Source: Plantago ovata (lineage: Eukaryota > Streptophyta > Magnoliopsida > Lamiales > Plantaginaceae). Taken from it: 64,000 nucleotides of DNA. The position numbers were made by a program, and so were the translations under genes. Positions within the stretch are counted from its first letter, which is position 1, and each line of letters opens with the position of its first letter. This document shows positions 1 through 12,167 of this stretch, piece by piece. The stretch spans positions 123,353,462 through 123,417,461 of the forward strand of contig CM051455.1 in the NCBI GenBank assembly GCA_028274465.1. Reading direction: 5' to 3'. The notes under the pieces were generated by a model that was not told where the DNA came from, did no database searches, and was given only the letters and a program-made list of their open reading frames with translations.

Positions 1-14
1 AGAGGTTTCAGGCA

Positions 15-901
15 TTGGAGTTTCCAGAGGAAGTGTGGTTGAGGGTCACTGTCTCTCATTTAGCTGGGAATGCTAAGTTCCGATGGGATGCGACGAAGAT
101 TACCCAGGAGAGTGCCGCCAACCCGATGACTTGGGTGCGCTTCAAAGAGCTTTTCCTTCAGCAGTACTTTCCCGAGTCCACGAAGTTAGAGTTGCAGCTG
201 CAGTTTCTTAACCTGAAACAGGTGGATATGAGTGTGTTGGATTTGGTGGATAAGTTCCATGAGTTGAGACGTTTCTCCCCAGCTTACATGGTGTTGAAAG
301 CAGCAAAGTCACTTTATTCTACAATTGTTTGAGGGAGGATATTCGTATGAGTGTGGTCCCTCACATGGATAAGTCTCTGGTTGATGCTGTGGAGCGTGCA
401 AAGGTTGTGGAGAGGGCACTGCCAAAGAATCTACCACCGAAGAGGGATTTGAAGAGGCCGCATGATCATTTTCACAGAGGCAACAACTCTAGTGGCAACA
501 AAGTGGCGAAAGGAGATGGGGCCCGTTTTGTATCGAGATTTTGTGAGAACTGTCATAGGAATCATCCTGGGGAGTGTCGTTGGAAGACACGTGGTTGTTT
601 TGGTTGTGGAGACACGCGTCATCAAGTTAAGGACTGTCCGAAAAATATTAACCAAGGGAAGCAGTTGGCAATAGCACCTGGTGGTCGAGCACCAAACAAA
701 GAGAAGAGCAATGGAAGGGTTTTCACTATCACCCAAGGCGATGCTAATGCTAGTACCGATGTTGTTACAGGTACCCTTTCAGTTAATTATGTTGATGCAT
801 TTGTGCTATTTGATTCTGGTGCTTCTCACTCATTTATCTCTAGAAAGTTGTCCAGTCGAAGAACTTTTTTCTTTCTAAACATATGGATTCTATGCATGTA
901 A
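15..901 (+). pseudogene. Ty3/gypsy (chromovirus-like) gag and start of protease, broken
   Basis: Two overlapping frames (15-332, then 329-901) together read as a retrotransposon Gag. There is a retrotrans_gag-like helical region with a 'W..F...F...Y(F)P' pattern, a basic stretch, and two cysteine clusters (CENCHRNHPGEC, then CFGCGDTRHQVKDC, a CX2CX4HX4C zinc knuckle). The start of an aspartic protease follows, with the active-site motif LFDSGASHSFIS near 808-840. The frame change near 300-330 and the loss of protease homology after about 850 show decay. Reverse transcriptase, RNase H and integrase are absent, and the sequence passes into LTR-like DNA. The 5' end lies outside the window. The protease context resembles Del/Tekay chromoviruses. 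That lineage call is an inference. Confidence 0.8.
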
Positions 902-1829
902 CTACTCCTGTGAAAAAGAATGTTGTGTGGTGCTCGAAGAATGTACTGCTTTGCTTTGTTAGGTGTTTAGACTGAGTTAGCAGCTTGTGAGTTTTGGAGC
1001 TTACGGTTTAGTTTGAGGTAAGGGGATATTCTGATACCAAATTTTGTATTTTCAGTATTATTATTATCTATAATTAAAGTTTGATTTATTGGATATTAAA
1101 GTTTTGTGAAACGGTTTTGATAAACACTATTATATCAAGTTATGGGGCTTGATATAGTAGAAAATAAGGATCAAGTGTGTTACCCAAAGTAAATGTTTTG
1201 AAATTGTGCATGTGATGTATGTAAATTGTTTTGTCCTAGTGCATGGACTAATGTTATGTTTGAGCTGCAGATGTGCCTGTGTAATGTTATGTACCCTTCG
1301 GGGAATTTTGTCGTGCTAGCCCTTTATGTTGTGCCCTTTGGTGGGGTACTTTATGTTATGTTATGTTATGTAAAGCCGACCTCTGTGCCACCGGACTTAT
1401 ACTAGTGGCCATCGGTACATGCTTGTTGAGCCGAAATGTTACGTTATGTTTGCATGCACCTTTTGTTACGTGTGATATTATTGGAATGTATATATATGTA
1501 TGATTTTGAAGCATTACTTGATCTGGGTGGAGGTGCCAGGATGTTCTCTTACTGAGTTTGTAGCTAACCCCTTACTCCTTTTATTTACAGACGGTCAGCA
1601 GGGTGAGCAGTGTTAGAGTTTGCTTTGGAGTTTTCGAGTTATTGTTCTTTGTAGGATTTCCTTTTATGATCAAACCTAGATTCTTAGTTTGTTTTGAGCT
1701 AGAGACTTGTAGCTAGTTTGCAGACTTTTGTTTTGGGATTTAGTTTGCTATGATATTTACTCATAGATACAGTTTCTTTTTAAAAGTTTACGTTTCCGCA
1801 GATTATGTTATGTTTATGATTATGGTTTT
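902..1829 (+). repeat. 3' noncoding/LTR-like part of the gypsy remnant
   Basis: This AT-rich DNA has no coding signal and short ATGTT-type simple repeats near 1350-1370. From about 1490 it closely matches 56208-56546. The matching segment continues at 25513-25611, after the copia insertion, and ends in GGGTCGTGACA, an ending I associate with Del/Tekay-type LTRs. I therefore read about 960-1829 plus 25513-25611 as the 3' LTR of the gypsy remnant. The LTR start is not resolved. Confidence 0.55.
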
Positions 1830-3344
1830 TGTTGGTCCCTTTAAACAACAAGAAAAGATTAGAGGGGGAGGGTGAATAGTCTTTTGAAACTATTCGTCGT
1901 TTAAAACTTTCTCAGCAAGTGCTTATTTCTTTTCAGTAATGAGTTTGCTGGTACTTATCTTTCTCAGCAAGTGCTTATTACGTTTCAATAACGAGTTTGC
2001 TGATACTTAAAAACAGAGTGCGGAATTCTTTTACAATAACTGCTTTTATCAGAGAACTAGTTTCAGCAAGTAAGAAGAGTAACAGTGTACAATAATAGTA
2101 ACTTACTTAAAACTAAGTGCAGTAAAGTAAATCACACAAACACTTTTATAGTGGTATCTGAGAGTGGCGTAATCTCTCAACTAATCCACTTTGTCCTTTC
2201 TAGGACTGAATCCACTATGATATGATATGAGGTTCCTTACAAATCCTATTACTAATGATTCTCAAAAACCAAAGCACACTTTCCTTGTTTCCAACCTAAA
2301 CTAGAGAACTGTAACCTTGTTCTACACCAAACTTGGGACTATAATCAGCAACACCATGCTTGATTAATTTCCCCAGAATCTCACGCCAATAAAGGGTGTT
2401 TATCAGTTAGAGAGGTTTGGGATGAGATGACTTGAATATAACTTTGCAGCTATAACAAGTTATCTAAAGAAACACAACTTGTAATACTTTGCATTAAGCA
2501 AGTTTGTTGTTTCTAATGTCAAGACTTGTTCTTGTTTAAAACAAAGAACACTTAACTAACTTATTAGCTTTCAATGTTCTACTTCTTCACAAGTAGCTTT
2601 TGTTTCAAGTTTAAGTCTTGGAACGGATCAATAGGCAGTAAAGAGTAGAGAAGGATTTGAGTGTTTAAAGCACAAGTGAGAGTTTGATCACGTTGTTGAC
2701 ACACCTTCTACTCTTGCCTGATGACCTCTATTTATAGTGTCTCAAAGGAACCGTTTGAATTTCAAATTCTAAGGCCTTGTACCTTAATACGTCACTATCT
2801 TGCTTTTGTACTTTCAGCAACGTTCTTCATTTGTCTTCTTGTCTTCATGTTCTTCGCGTGCCTACTTTTCATTTAATGTTCTTTTGAATCAAATTCAAAT
2901 ATGAACGTTGGAGCCAAAATGCAAGTACTCTTCAGCAAGGAGGTCACATGTATTGTCATCAAGTGGTCAGTCTCAGTTTCGGAAAGCACAACCTACTCTG
3001 TCATATAGATTTTCACTTATGCAAATTGTTGCTGAAAATCTCACTTTCTGAAGCAACATGTGCCTTTATAGATACCTTTCTGAGAATTCTTCTAAGTCTT
3101 CAGTCTTTGAATATTCAACTTTCTGAGCGGTTCTAGGTCTTCAATAGTTCGTTTGTAAAAACAAAGTATATCATCAGCAAACAAAAGAACCTAACTAGTA
3201 CCTACACTAAGTCTTTCAGCAAACGTTCCTCTTTTACAATGTCCTTAAAATTCTAAATTCCTATGGACCTTAAGAGTACTAGTTACTGGACTTTAATTAA
3301 TTTAACATGGTTAATTGCTCATCAAAATTACAAGTTTCCTAACA
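1830..3344 (-). repeat. copia LTR (3' LTR in element sense)
   Basis: This 1515-bp LTR closely matches 23992-25507. A minus-strand TATA box (CTATAAATAG) covers about 2729-2738. Near 1909-2010 there is an imperfect tandem repeat of about 50 bp (TCTCAGCAAGTGCTTATT...CAGTAATGAGTTTGCTG). Short ORFs such as 2948-3136 are LTR sequence and not genes. Confidence 0.92.
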
Positions 3345-3356
3345 AATTTCCCCCTT
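3345..3356 (-). other. copia polypurine tract
   Basis: On the minus strand this reads AAAGGGGGAAATT directly against the LTR. This is the expected position and composition for plus-strand DNA priming. The third copia has the equivalent AAAAAGGGGGAATT at 60448-60461. Confidence 0.8.
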
Positions 3357-3602
3357 TATTATGTTAGCAATCCATGGCTAAATTAATTGTTACCCTTTTA
3401 GAGGTTCCTGATGTTGAATAAATCAGTTGATTAATGCAAGCATACTTGAATAATAAAACAGAAAGCATAAATAATTTGCATAATCAAGAACCAATAAGAG
3501 TAAAAAAGTTCATTGTTGGTAGTTATCTTTCAGTAATAAGTTTACAAGAAAGTTCACAGATAACTATTACAATCAGCAAGCAAAACAAAGTTTTTCAAGG
3601 GA
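3357..3602. other. copia 3' untranslated region
   Basis: This noncoding AT-rich stretch lies between the polypurine tract and the stop codon of the extra ORF. It is conserved in the third copia copy (about 60462-60708). No other feature was seen. Confidence 0.6.
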
Positions 3603-4017
3603 CTATTCTATTCTAGCAGAGGATTCTCTAAGAATCTCTTTTACACTCTTCTTAGCAAGAGCAGTAAATTCAACGCAGCCCTTCTCGTAATCTTCAAGTA
3701 GCTTACGGACTTCAAGTTGAACTATTCTTGCATTCGTGCAGGCAGTATAGTGATGGTTTTCACCATTCATCTCTTTGTAGTGTAATACCCACAAGTGCAT
3801 GCCCCAATTGCTAGCATGTAGTAACTGAGTGTCTGAAATTCCCTTGTTGGCATGAATCTTCGTTAACCAAAGAAGATCTTCTTCTTGATCCTTTGCATTG
3901 AGATAGAAATACTCATCAGGAATCAAGCCATATTTCTTTTTGGACTTATTGGTCATAGGATCATTATAGTAAGCAACATCCATCAGCTTGATTAGGTCAG
4001 GTTCTTGCTTCAGCTTC
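3603..4017 (-). pseudogene. C-terminal part of the copia extra ORF
   Basis: An open minus-strand frame runs from the CACTA insertion point to a stop at 3603. It encodes about 137 residues, including a Trp/Leu-rich globular segment and a helical, charged C-terminus (LEVRKLLEDYEKGC...). It joins in sense with the frame that ends at 7450 on the other side of the CACTA element. A diverged copy of its last 46 residues is present at 60709-60848, which supports it as a real family gene end. I do not recognise a fold. Confidence 0.7.
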
Positions 4018-4034
4018 CACTACAAGAAAACAGC

Positions 4035-4292
4035 AGAATAGCGACGGATGCATGGGGCTTAGCGACGGGAAGCCCGTCGCTAAATAGGACGTCGCCAAAA
4101 GTGGCGTCGCTAAATGAAAAAGCGACGGATGAACCCGATACATCGCTTTCGGATAGCGACAGATAACTCCATCCGTCGCTCTGTTGGTCAACGCAAATAA
4201 AGCGACGGATAAATCTATCCGTCACTTTACGGAGAGACACGTGGCACCTCGTCCGCTGTTCACGTGTAGCGACGGATAAGCCTATCCGTCAC
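4035..4292. repeat. CACTA left subterminal repeat array
   Basis: Many direct and inverted copies of GCGACGGAT and ATCCGTCGC lie here (for example near 4041, 4129, 4171, 4201 and 4268), some as hairpin pairs. In En/Spm-type elements such arrays bind the element-encoded DNA-binding protein. That role is inferred from the family. Confidence 0.85.
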
Positions 4293-4526
4293 TAAGATCC
4301 CCAGAATTTTCTTTTTTTTCCGCTGATTTGTATTTTTATCCTATTTTTTGTATACAATATAGAATAATAATTTTGGGCAACTGGAAACACTTCAATTAAA
4401 CACAATCTAATTCAAGAAAATTCAGATACAAACGAGTAAAATGTACCACACGGATAAAGAAAATAGAAAATGTACGTTAATGAAGTCAAGTGTACGACAT
4501 AAGAGTAGAGTAATGCAAATGGGAAG

Positions 4527-6241
4527 CTAGAAATCTGGAGTTGGAGCCTGTCCACACTGCTCGGCTAGTTGTCTCACGTATTCCTTCATCTTGTCGTGCT
4601 CTGCGCGCATCCGAGCATTCTCCTGGCCTTGCTTCAAGAGTTCATCCTGAAGCTGCTCGATCTCCTTGTCCATCTTTGATCGTCTCTTCCCCGACTGATG
4701 CACGTCTCCAAGTATGCTCGGCGCCAAACTCCCCATGCCGTATATACTACCCTTGGGGCTGATCCCATCAATCTCCAACAAGATGTCATCCTTTTCTTGG
4801 GGTGTGAGAGCTAGATTCCTCACCCGTCCCTCGTACTCGGTCTGAAATTGCAAAACATGTGTAAGTATGAGCACTTAATTAATGACATGCATATTTGAAA
4901 GAAGACATTATTCAATAGAAGTCATATGTGACAATGAAGTTATTTCAATTGAGGATTTACTGCAATCGAGGTCGCCCATTCGTCATCCCAGTTCCCTGTC
5001 TTGTCCTTGTGGGCATTCTCGAGATGCTCATACAACGACATCGGCTTCCCCTCAGCGGTCTTCGTCAACCAAAAAAAACACAGATAATTATAAATAGTAT
5101 GAATGGATACTTCCTACAATATTGCATAAAGAATAGAATTTGGACTTGACAACAATGCTGCAAAGATTAAGTAACACCATTACATAATTAAGTCAGACCA
5201 TCAACAACACAAGAGAAGACAAATCTAAAGAGACCTACACTGCATACAAATTAGATTAAACAACGTCCACTTAAAGAGTAAATCTAGCATGCATAACAGA
5301 CAATTAATTAGGAATTACATACATGGCTTAAGACACAAAAGTGCAATGCAAATTAATTATACACATGACTTATATATTACATGACTTACCGAATCCAAGT
5401 GACGTTCCAACTGGCCCTTCCGCCCTAGATGGTGCTTTGACATCCCCGTCCCATATCGCGGCTTGGTAGATCGGCTTAACTTGCTCTTCTTCGCTTTCTT
5501 CTCAGTTTCTTCATCTTCCTAGTAAGCGAGCCACTCGGGCCACTCATCCTCCCCAATCCCATCAGGCCTAACTTTATTTTTCTTTGCATCGTAGATATAA
5601 TCCCTATACATGCTCGAGCAGTCATGCTCAAATGCATACCACAACTCTCTCTTCATGCGGTTCGGGAGGAAGAACACCTCCTACAACATTCCATTTCATG
5701 AAAGAAAATAATCAATCAGTATAAAAAACATGATGAAGTTGGCAAGAAATGATCAAAAAGCCATACAACAAAATCATCCAACTTACCCCTAGGGCATTGA
5801 AAAACTCTAACTTCCTTTCTTCAGAGACAGTTGACCACATTGCTCCACCCTTGCTTGGAGGATCCAACATAGCGAAAATCAAAGCTCTCAAAGTCTTGGT
5901 AACAAAACGTGGCATCAACCTATTTAAAATAACAACAAATACAACACCAGTCACAAGTCTAAATAAAACCATGCAAAACTCCAAAAACACTATAATAACA
6001 ATACACAAGTCTAACTAAAAGGATGACATGATACTCACAATTTCCCCACCGGAAATAGAACCTCCTTCTCCATATAAATTGCCCCCTTCTCGTAGGATAC
6101 GAACGGACAACCAGCGTCTGAGAACTCATCAAAGCCCCCCACAGTTGACCCCTCACTTGACTGGCCATCAGAATACGAATCTGACTCGCTAGTATAACTA
6201 ATCGATGAACTGAAGAATCTCAGCAACCTCGGTCTAGGCAT
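4527..6241 (-). pseudogene. CACTA accessory gene, Ptta/En/Spm-like (TNPA-type), five exons
   Basis: On the minus strand five candidate exons can be read with good splice signals: 6241-6039 (starts MPRPRLLRF, acidic-serine rich; donor GTGAGT), 5919-5787 (MPRFVTKTLRALIF...; donor GTAAGT), 5680-5390 (ELWYAFEHDCSSMYRDYIYD...EDEWPEWLAY), about 5051-4961, and 4841-4527 (coiled coil ending in APTPDF). The Trp-rich exon 3 followed by a charged coiled coil matches the plant Ptta/En/Spm family, thought to bind subterminal repeats. Exon 3 has an in-frame TAG after WLAY, so this copy is probably dead. The fourth exon start is the least certain. Confidence 0.68.
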
Positions 6242-7114
6242 GATGATCTGCACATACACATTATGTACACAAATCATATATAAAATGTGTTAGTTTTGGA
6301 TAGATAGATCTACAAACATTGAAACAAACAAGATAACTGAAAGTATTGGTTTACGTTAGGTTTGGAGAAGACATGTTGTTAGCCCTGGATAGCATACACA
6401 ATTAGGTTGAAATGCGGGATTAGTACTTAGAGATGCATTAACTCACAAATATTGTTGCCATGGAAGGGATATTTAAGCAAAATTCCTCAATTTAAATCCA
6501 AACAATTTCAAGTCATTTGTTGAGGTATTTTAATTTTTACACGAGTTTTAGAGTTCATAATTAAAGATTAAGAAGTAAAATTAATACTACTACTAATTTA
6601 TTTCAATTATGAACCTTTGACAATGGTCATTCATATTTCATAACAAAGCAACCAAGGTACATAACATAACATTAGAAATTAAACTAACAAAACCACATGA
6701 TTTAAACCTCAAAACCTAATCAAGTAACCATAATCATCATTCTATGATACATCATCTAATCAAATCCAATAATCCAAATTCGGAAACGCTCTAAGCTCTC
6801 TCGCCTCTAATCCTCCTAGCAAAACCACGGGATTTAAACCTCAAAACCTCCTAATCAAGTAACCATAATGTAGAAGGATGAATAGATGGAGGAAGATGAA
6901 CATACTTACCTCGACCGGAATAGATGGAGGAAGAGGAGACTGGAGTGCCGCGCCGGTGGTGGTAGCTGGAGTTACGCCGCGCCGGTGGTGGTGGCTGGAG
7001 CGGAATTTGGGGGTTTTGGGGGTTAGGATTTTGGTGGAGAATTGGGGGAGAGGAGGAAATGAAGAGGGGAAGACGACGATCTGTTGTCTTGTCCTTCTTT
7101 TTTTTCTTTTTTTA
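6242..7114. other. CACTA 5' noncoding region
   Basis: AT-rich sequence precedes the accessory gene, followed by a GC-rich stretch (6900-7080). A plus-strand ORF at 6878-7120 is compositionally biased and has no family likeness, so I do not call it a gene. Confidence 0.5.
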
Positions 7115-7429
7115 ACGTAGCGAGGGATGAGGTTATCCGTCGCTACGTAATTAATAAAATATTATTTTCTTTTTATTTTTCCTTTTTCTTTTCTTTTATC
7201 CTTTTTTAATTAATAGTCAATGACAGTGATCGACGGATAACCTTATCCGTCGCTAAATTAGCGACGGATTGGATTATTCGTCGCTAATTTAGCGACGGAT
7301 AATTCTATCTGTCGCTATCTTGTGGACGGTTTAATGACGAACTGAGCTTAAAGCGCAGTCGTCTATATTCGTCGCAAAATTTAGCGATCCGTCGCCCCGT
7401 AGCGACGGATAACCATCCGACGCTAATCG
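7115..7429. repeat. CACTA right subterminal repeat array
   Basis: Repeated GCGACGGAT/ATCCGTCGC units in both orientations (near 7132, 7231, 7259, 7292, 7385 and 7400) mirror the left end of the transposon. The overlapping open frame at the end of 7305-9107 is read-through of the copia ORF into this array. Confidence 0.85.
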
Positions 7430-7449
7430 GCTGTTTTCTTGTAGTGTTC

Positions 7450-10400
7450 TTGCTGATGGAAGTTCTTCTTACTAAAATTTCAATGTTCAACCATTTCACA
7501 GCTATGTTCCTTGGGTAGGGAGGAAGATCCCTTTCTTTCTTTGTGACATTTAACTCAATCCAAGTGTACATTTGATTCAGTACAACAGTTGGAAAGAAGT
7601 CATTTGCCAGTACGTCTTCTAGCTTTATGATCCAGCAACCATGGAGGTTGCTGACCACATTTTGAGTCGTTTTCTCATTGATGGTCTTCGTATAATCAAT
7701 GCTAGTGCCTATAGCAATGTTAGCTAGCCTTCTTTCTTCTTGTCTTTGCTTTCTTCTTCTTGACTTAGCATTTCCTTGATCCTTTGTTGAAGATCTGGAG
7801 TCAGAAGAGAAATGCTTAGACTGTCCAGATGGAGTCAAGGCAGAAAGAGGCTTAGCCCTTATAGCTTGAGCTATTGTTTGGTCATCATCATTGTCATCAT
7901 CTTCATCAATTCCTTGATGACTTTCAGTATGACAGAATTCTGGAGTATCAACAGAAGTTTTTCTCCTTTTAGGATTTGATGAACTTCTCTCAGAATCTAT
8001 TTCAGCTCTTCTTTTGGAACTTTGCTCTGTTTTAGCAAGAGGTTCTCTGGGTGGCGGTCCAGGCAACTTTAGTGGAGCTTCAGAGGGAGTAGCAGATGAT
8101 TTGTCTTTTGAAGACTTCCTTTTCCTTGAATCTTCCCCCTTAGACATGGATTGCATCATCGGTTTGATGTGAATAGAGAAAAACTCATTGCAATTTTCAG
8201 AAAGAGTATGGAGGCTGTTGTACTTGAGAATCATGTCTTGCTGATCAGAAGTCAGTTTAGACAATTCTTCTTTAATAAAAGCCAAGTTCTCCTCATATCT
8301 TCGCTCACTATTTACTTTTTCTTCCATGATAGCTTGAGCCTTTGTTAATGCACTTTTGGCTAACTTGAGTGCTTGACTGACATCATCCTCATAGCTCTTG
8401 TGATGTAGACTTATGTCTTTTTGAGCTATGGTAAGAGTAGTAGTGCGTCTCAGCACAATAGTAAGTTTCTTTTCGATATTCAGTGGACTCTCAGCAAGCA
8501 GTGCATCATCCTCTTCTTGGCATGCTTTGTGAACAACCATTAGTGCTTTAATTCTTGGAGTAAACTCCTCAATGTTTGGAAACGGCACTAAAGAGGGAGT
8601 AAGTGAATGGGCTTTTATTTCTGTGGCAATCTGGTCATCATTTCTCAGCAAGCGGCTTCTTTCCAAGTCTCCTTCATCAGAAATGATGGATGCTAGAGGA
8701 ATTTCTACCACTTTTGATTCAACTTTCTTTGCCTTTTCTTCTTCATTTGCTGAGAAATCGGACAAGTCTTCTTCCTCATCAGGTTCATCAAGGCCAGCAA
8801 CCTTGACGCCTAAATCTTTTGCCTCAGAAACTTTTGGTTGAGTGGTTGCTGAAGGCAACTCTTGGGACTCAATGACTGGAGTTTCACCAGTAGTAGGTGC
8901 AAGGGAGGAATCTTCCATGTTGTTCACTCCTGAAGATTGAGCAATGTCTAAGTGTTGAGTACTTCTGTCATGAATCTGTAGACTAATTTGTAATGCTCGT
9001 TGATAATCTCCATCAATATATTCATTTCCCTCAAGGTTTGAATCAGTGACCTGAGCTTCGAGTACGGCTAACTCGGCATTAGAAAGCTTAGCATTTCCTT
9101 CAGGCATTTCAGCCCGCTTTCTGGCGTACTCTTCTCCTGTCTCAACAACTTGTTCAGTTGCTGGAGTGGTTTTCTCAGAAGGAGTTGGAGCAGATTCATG
9201 TTGCTGACTGGGAGGTTGTTCAGCTTGTTGATTTTCAGCATCTGCTTGATATACTTAATCGGTAGCTGACAACGTTTCTCCGCCAGCACCCGGACTAGGA
9301 TCTTGATTGTCATCATCATCGTCCTTGCTGTCCTTAGAATCTTTTGATTCATCATCACTTGTGTCTTTAAGGATATTTTCATCCTCTTCTTCTTCATCAT
9401 CATCTGTTTGAATCACCAACTCGAGATGTTTGTATTTTGCAGCGCTTGTAACTTCTTCTTCCTCATTGATTTTGTGGGGATCAACCACCACGGGTACAAA
9501 GGAACCCTTGAGCATCACAGCTTGTTCAGTTGGAGAGGCACTCTTGAATTTAGCTTTCATATTCTCTCTGGTTGTGACAACCATATTAGCACTCATTTGT
9601 TGAGAATATGATAGCTCTTCAGGAAGGATAGAGTGTACAAATGTCTCAAGTTTGAAGAGAGAATTTCTCTTCTTTTCGTTTGAGAGATGGATGTGAAGGT
9701 CTGAGAAGTCCATCCTTTTGTACCTTTGCCAGTTGCTAACAGACTTAACAACTCTGGTCAAAGTGTTTCTCTTGAAGTTGGAGTATAGTTCTTCAGAACT
9801 AACATCATGGACTTTTGTGATGTGAATCGCTTCATTTATCTCCTTTGAGCCTGAATTAGAGAAAAGTTAATTTCAGGAACATTTTGGAGAATAGTTTTAG
9901 AGTCTAAAACTGTAACATGAATTACCTGTTGGTTCTCAGCAAGCTCATGTTGCACTCTTAGTTGTGCAGGAACTACTTCCATTGATTCAGGAGCTGTAGC
10001 AGCATCCTTGAATTGTTCATCCTGAAATAACACCTTGTTAGATACAAGTACTAAGTTTTTAAACTTAGTAATATTACAAAAAATTTCATCTACGTGCTGA
10101 GCAGGAGTTATGGATTCTGGTGCAGAAGTTTCAGCAACCTTCTGACTTGTATCTTGAGAAGTTTGTAGAGAAACAATAGTGTTAGCTAAAGATAAAGTTT
10201 CAGATAAAGAAGTTTTGCTTATATCTGAGTTAACTACCTGCTGAAGAAGGGCAGGAGGTGACTCAGTCCTTTCAGCATCGATAGCTTCTTCATTATCTGG
10301 GACTTGTTCTTCAGCAGACTTCTTTTCTTGCTCTACTTGAGAAGGCTGTGAAGCTTCAGCAATCTCCCTTGTCTCTGAGTGGACAAGTTGAGCAGAAACA

Positions 10401-12167
10401 TCAATACCTCTAAGTTCACTACTTGTCATAAATAGGTCCACTGACTTGTTGGAGTTGTCATCAATCTCCATGTCCATTTGTTGGCTTAGGTCAGTCAGCA
10501 CCAGTTGGACTTTGTCAATTGAACTGAGTGGTCAACTTGTCCTTATATTCTCAGCATCGTGAGATGTGTCGTCGAATGATGTTTCTTGTTGAGTTTCAGC
10601 AAACTCTTGGACTTGAACCGTTGCAATTTCAGCAACTGGTTCTTCAGTAGTTGTAGCATCAACAACTTCTTTGACTGGACTAGTTGTCTCTTTTTCTTCT
10701 ATTGCTTTGCTGGCAACATTCTCAGCAAGTGCAGCCTTTCTGAGGTCTACAACAATATCACTTGCTTCTTCCAGAGTTGTATCATCCAGATTATCTACAA
10801 TGTAGACATCTTCTAATCTTTCTAAGGTAGGAATTTCATTTCCACTACCTTGTGGTCTTGCTTCAGTAGATGGATCCAAGTTTATTGGATTTGCAGAGGC
10901 TTCAGCAAGAACTTCTGCAACATCTACTACAGTGGTTTTTTTTTCCAGCAACCACTGGTGTATCATCGTCCTGAATAACATGGACGACCGGCACAGATTT
11001 TCTTGTCGTTGTTTTCTTCCTTGGGAAGGTGGTTTTTGTCCTTGCCTTCTTAGGAACAGGGTCAGCTGATGAAGCTGCAGTCTGAGTATCATCATCATCT
11101 TTTCTCTTTTTCTTTGATCTTTTGCTGGGTGCGTTAGTGTCAGCAATTGCAGCAGTATCAGCAACAACAACAGTCTCAGCAACATTTGCAGTTGTTGCTT
11201 TCCTAGACTGTTTGTCAGCAACCGTTGGTCCATTCAGCTTGTAAAAAGCTCTCCCCACATTGCACACTGATTTCTTAATCGGCAATGGGTTTCTCAGCTG
11301 AATCTGGTAATGTTCAAGGATGTAACATAATTTCAGTTCATACATCACTGGGAAAATCAGTGAGACAGTATTGTCCTCAACCTTAACCTTGAACTTTGTA
11401 ACACAATCAACAAGTATGTTGAAAATGTATTTTGCCCAGTTGATGTCAGTCTTGTTTTCATATATGTGCATCAGCAACGGCCATATTCTTAGGTCTACTT
11501 GGTCTATTCCTCCGACTTGGGAGTCTAGAACTTTGATTAATAGCAATGCTAATAGACCAAGTGAATGGCAGAGATGCTTCCTTTTAGTGAACTTATTCCA
11601 AGTCACAGGAGCAATCTCTCCTTTCTTCATCCTTTCATTTATGACATCATTGTAGAAGGCTTCAATTTCTTCTTCAGTGGCAGTGATGTCATCTTCAGTT
11701 CCAATAGTTGGAATCTGAAAGTTCTTTGCCAAATCAATCCATTTCAGGATGATTTGCTTTCCCTGAACTGTTGTAGAAATCACTTTTTCAGTAATTCCTT
11801 GTCCATCAGTAAGGGTTTGGATTTCTGCATTGTTGTAGAATTCCATTGTGTCTAACATACTCACCTTCTTTTTGGGGTGAGCAGTGATGAAGAAAAGTAT
11901 GCCTTGTTGATTTATGTAGTTCATCGCCTCAATGTTTTCTTCATCTAATTCTTGTTCATAGAAGTATCGAATATACTTCTCTTTAGCAAATCCGCCCCAT
12001 TGCATCATCTGCTCACACTTTTCAGTGTTGAGATATGCAGGAGGCATGGGTTTTTCAGTTATACGGTCGTTGTTGAGCACAATATTTACCGTGTTTTTCA
12101 CCGGAGTTGCTGCCGGAGTAGGAGCAGTGCTTTTTCCAGCACTGTCTTCCTTTGAGCAACTAAACAT
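7450..12167 (-). pseudogene. Very long extra ORF of the copia element (downstream of pol)
   Basis: Minus-strand frames 12167-10902, 11233-10532, 10501-9836, 9761-9255 and 9107-7450 read as one ORF broken by a few lesions: a frameshift at a run of T (plus strand) near 10937-10945, an in-frame TGA at 10532-10534, a frameshift near 9840 and an in-frame TAA near 9255. With 3603-4017 it would be about 1,700 codons. The N-terminal 300 residues look globular and include QGKQIILKWIDLAKNFQIP. Lys/Arg-rich nuclear-signal-like runs follow (KRSKKKRK, PKKARTKTTFPRKK), then long acidic Ser/Asp/Glu stretches, a helical region and a globular C-terminus. No membrane segment is evident. By position it matches the extra (env-like) ORFs of some plant copia elements, but I do not recognise the family. 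Confidence 0.7.

Larger units (their letters stand above)
4018..7446 (-). mobile_element. CACTA (En/Spm) DNA transposon, non-autonomous
   Basis: The element is bounded by 17-bp terminal inverted repeats CACTACAAGAAAACAGC (4018-4034) and the reverse complement (7430-7446), with a 3-bp target duplication TTC (4015-4017 and 7447-7449). Both ends carry dense subterminal repeats based on AGCGACGGAT/ATCCGTCGCT. An interrupted accessory gene lies at 4527-6241 on the minus strand. No TNP2-type transposase is present, so movement would need a partner element. The insertion is inside the copia extra ORF. Confidence 0.95.

Noticed and set aside
2948-3136. Short ORF in the copia LTR (also 59935-60120)
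   Set aside because: It lies inside LTR sequence, on the strand opposite to the element, and is not conserved in frame.
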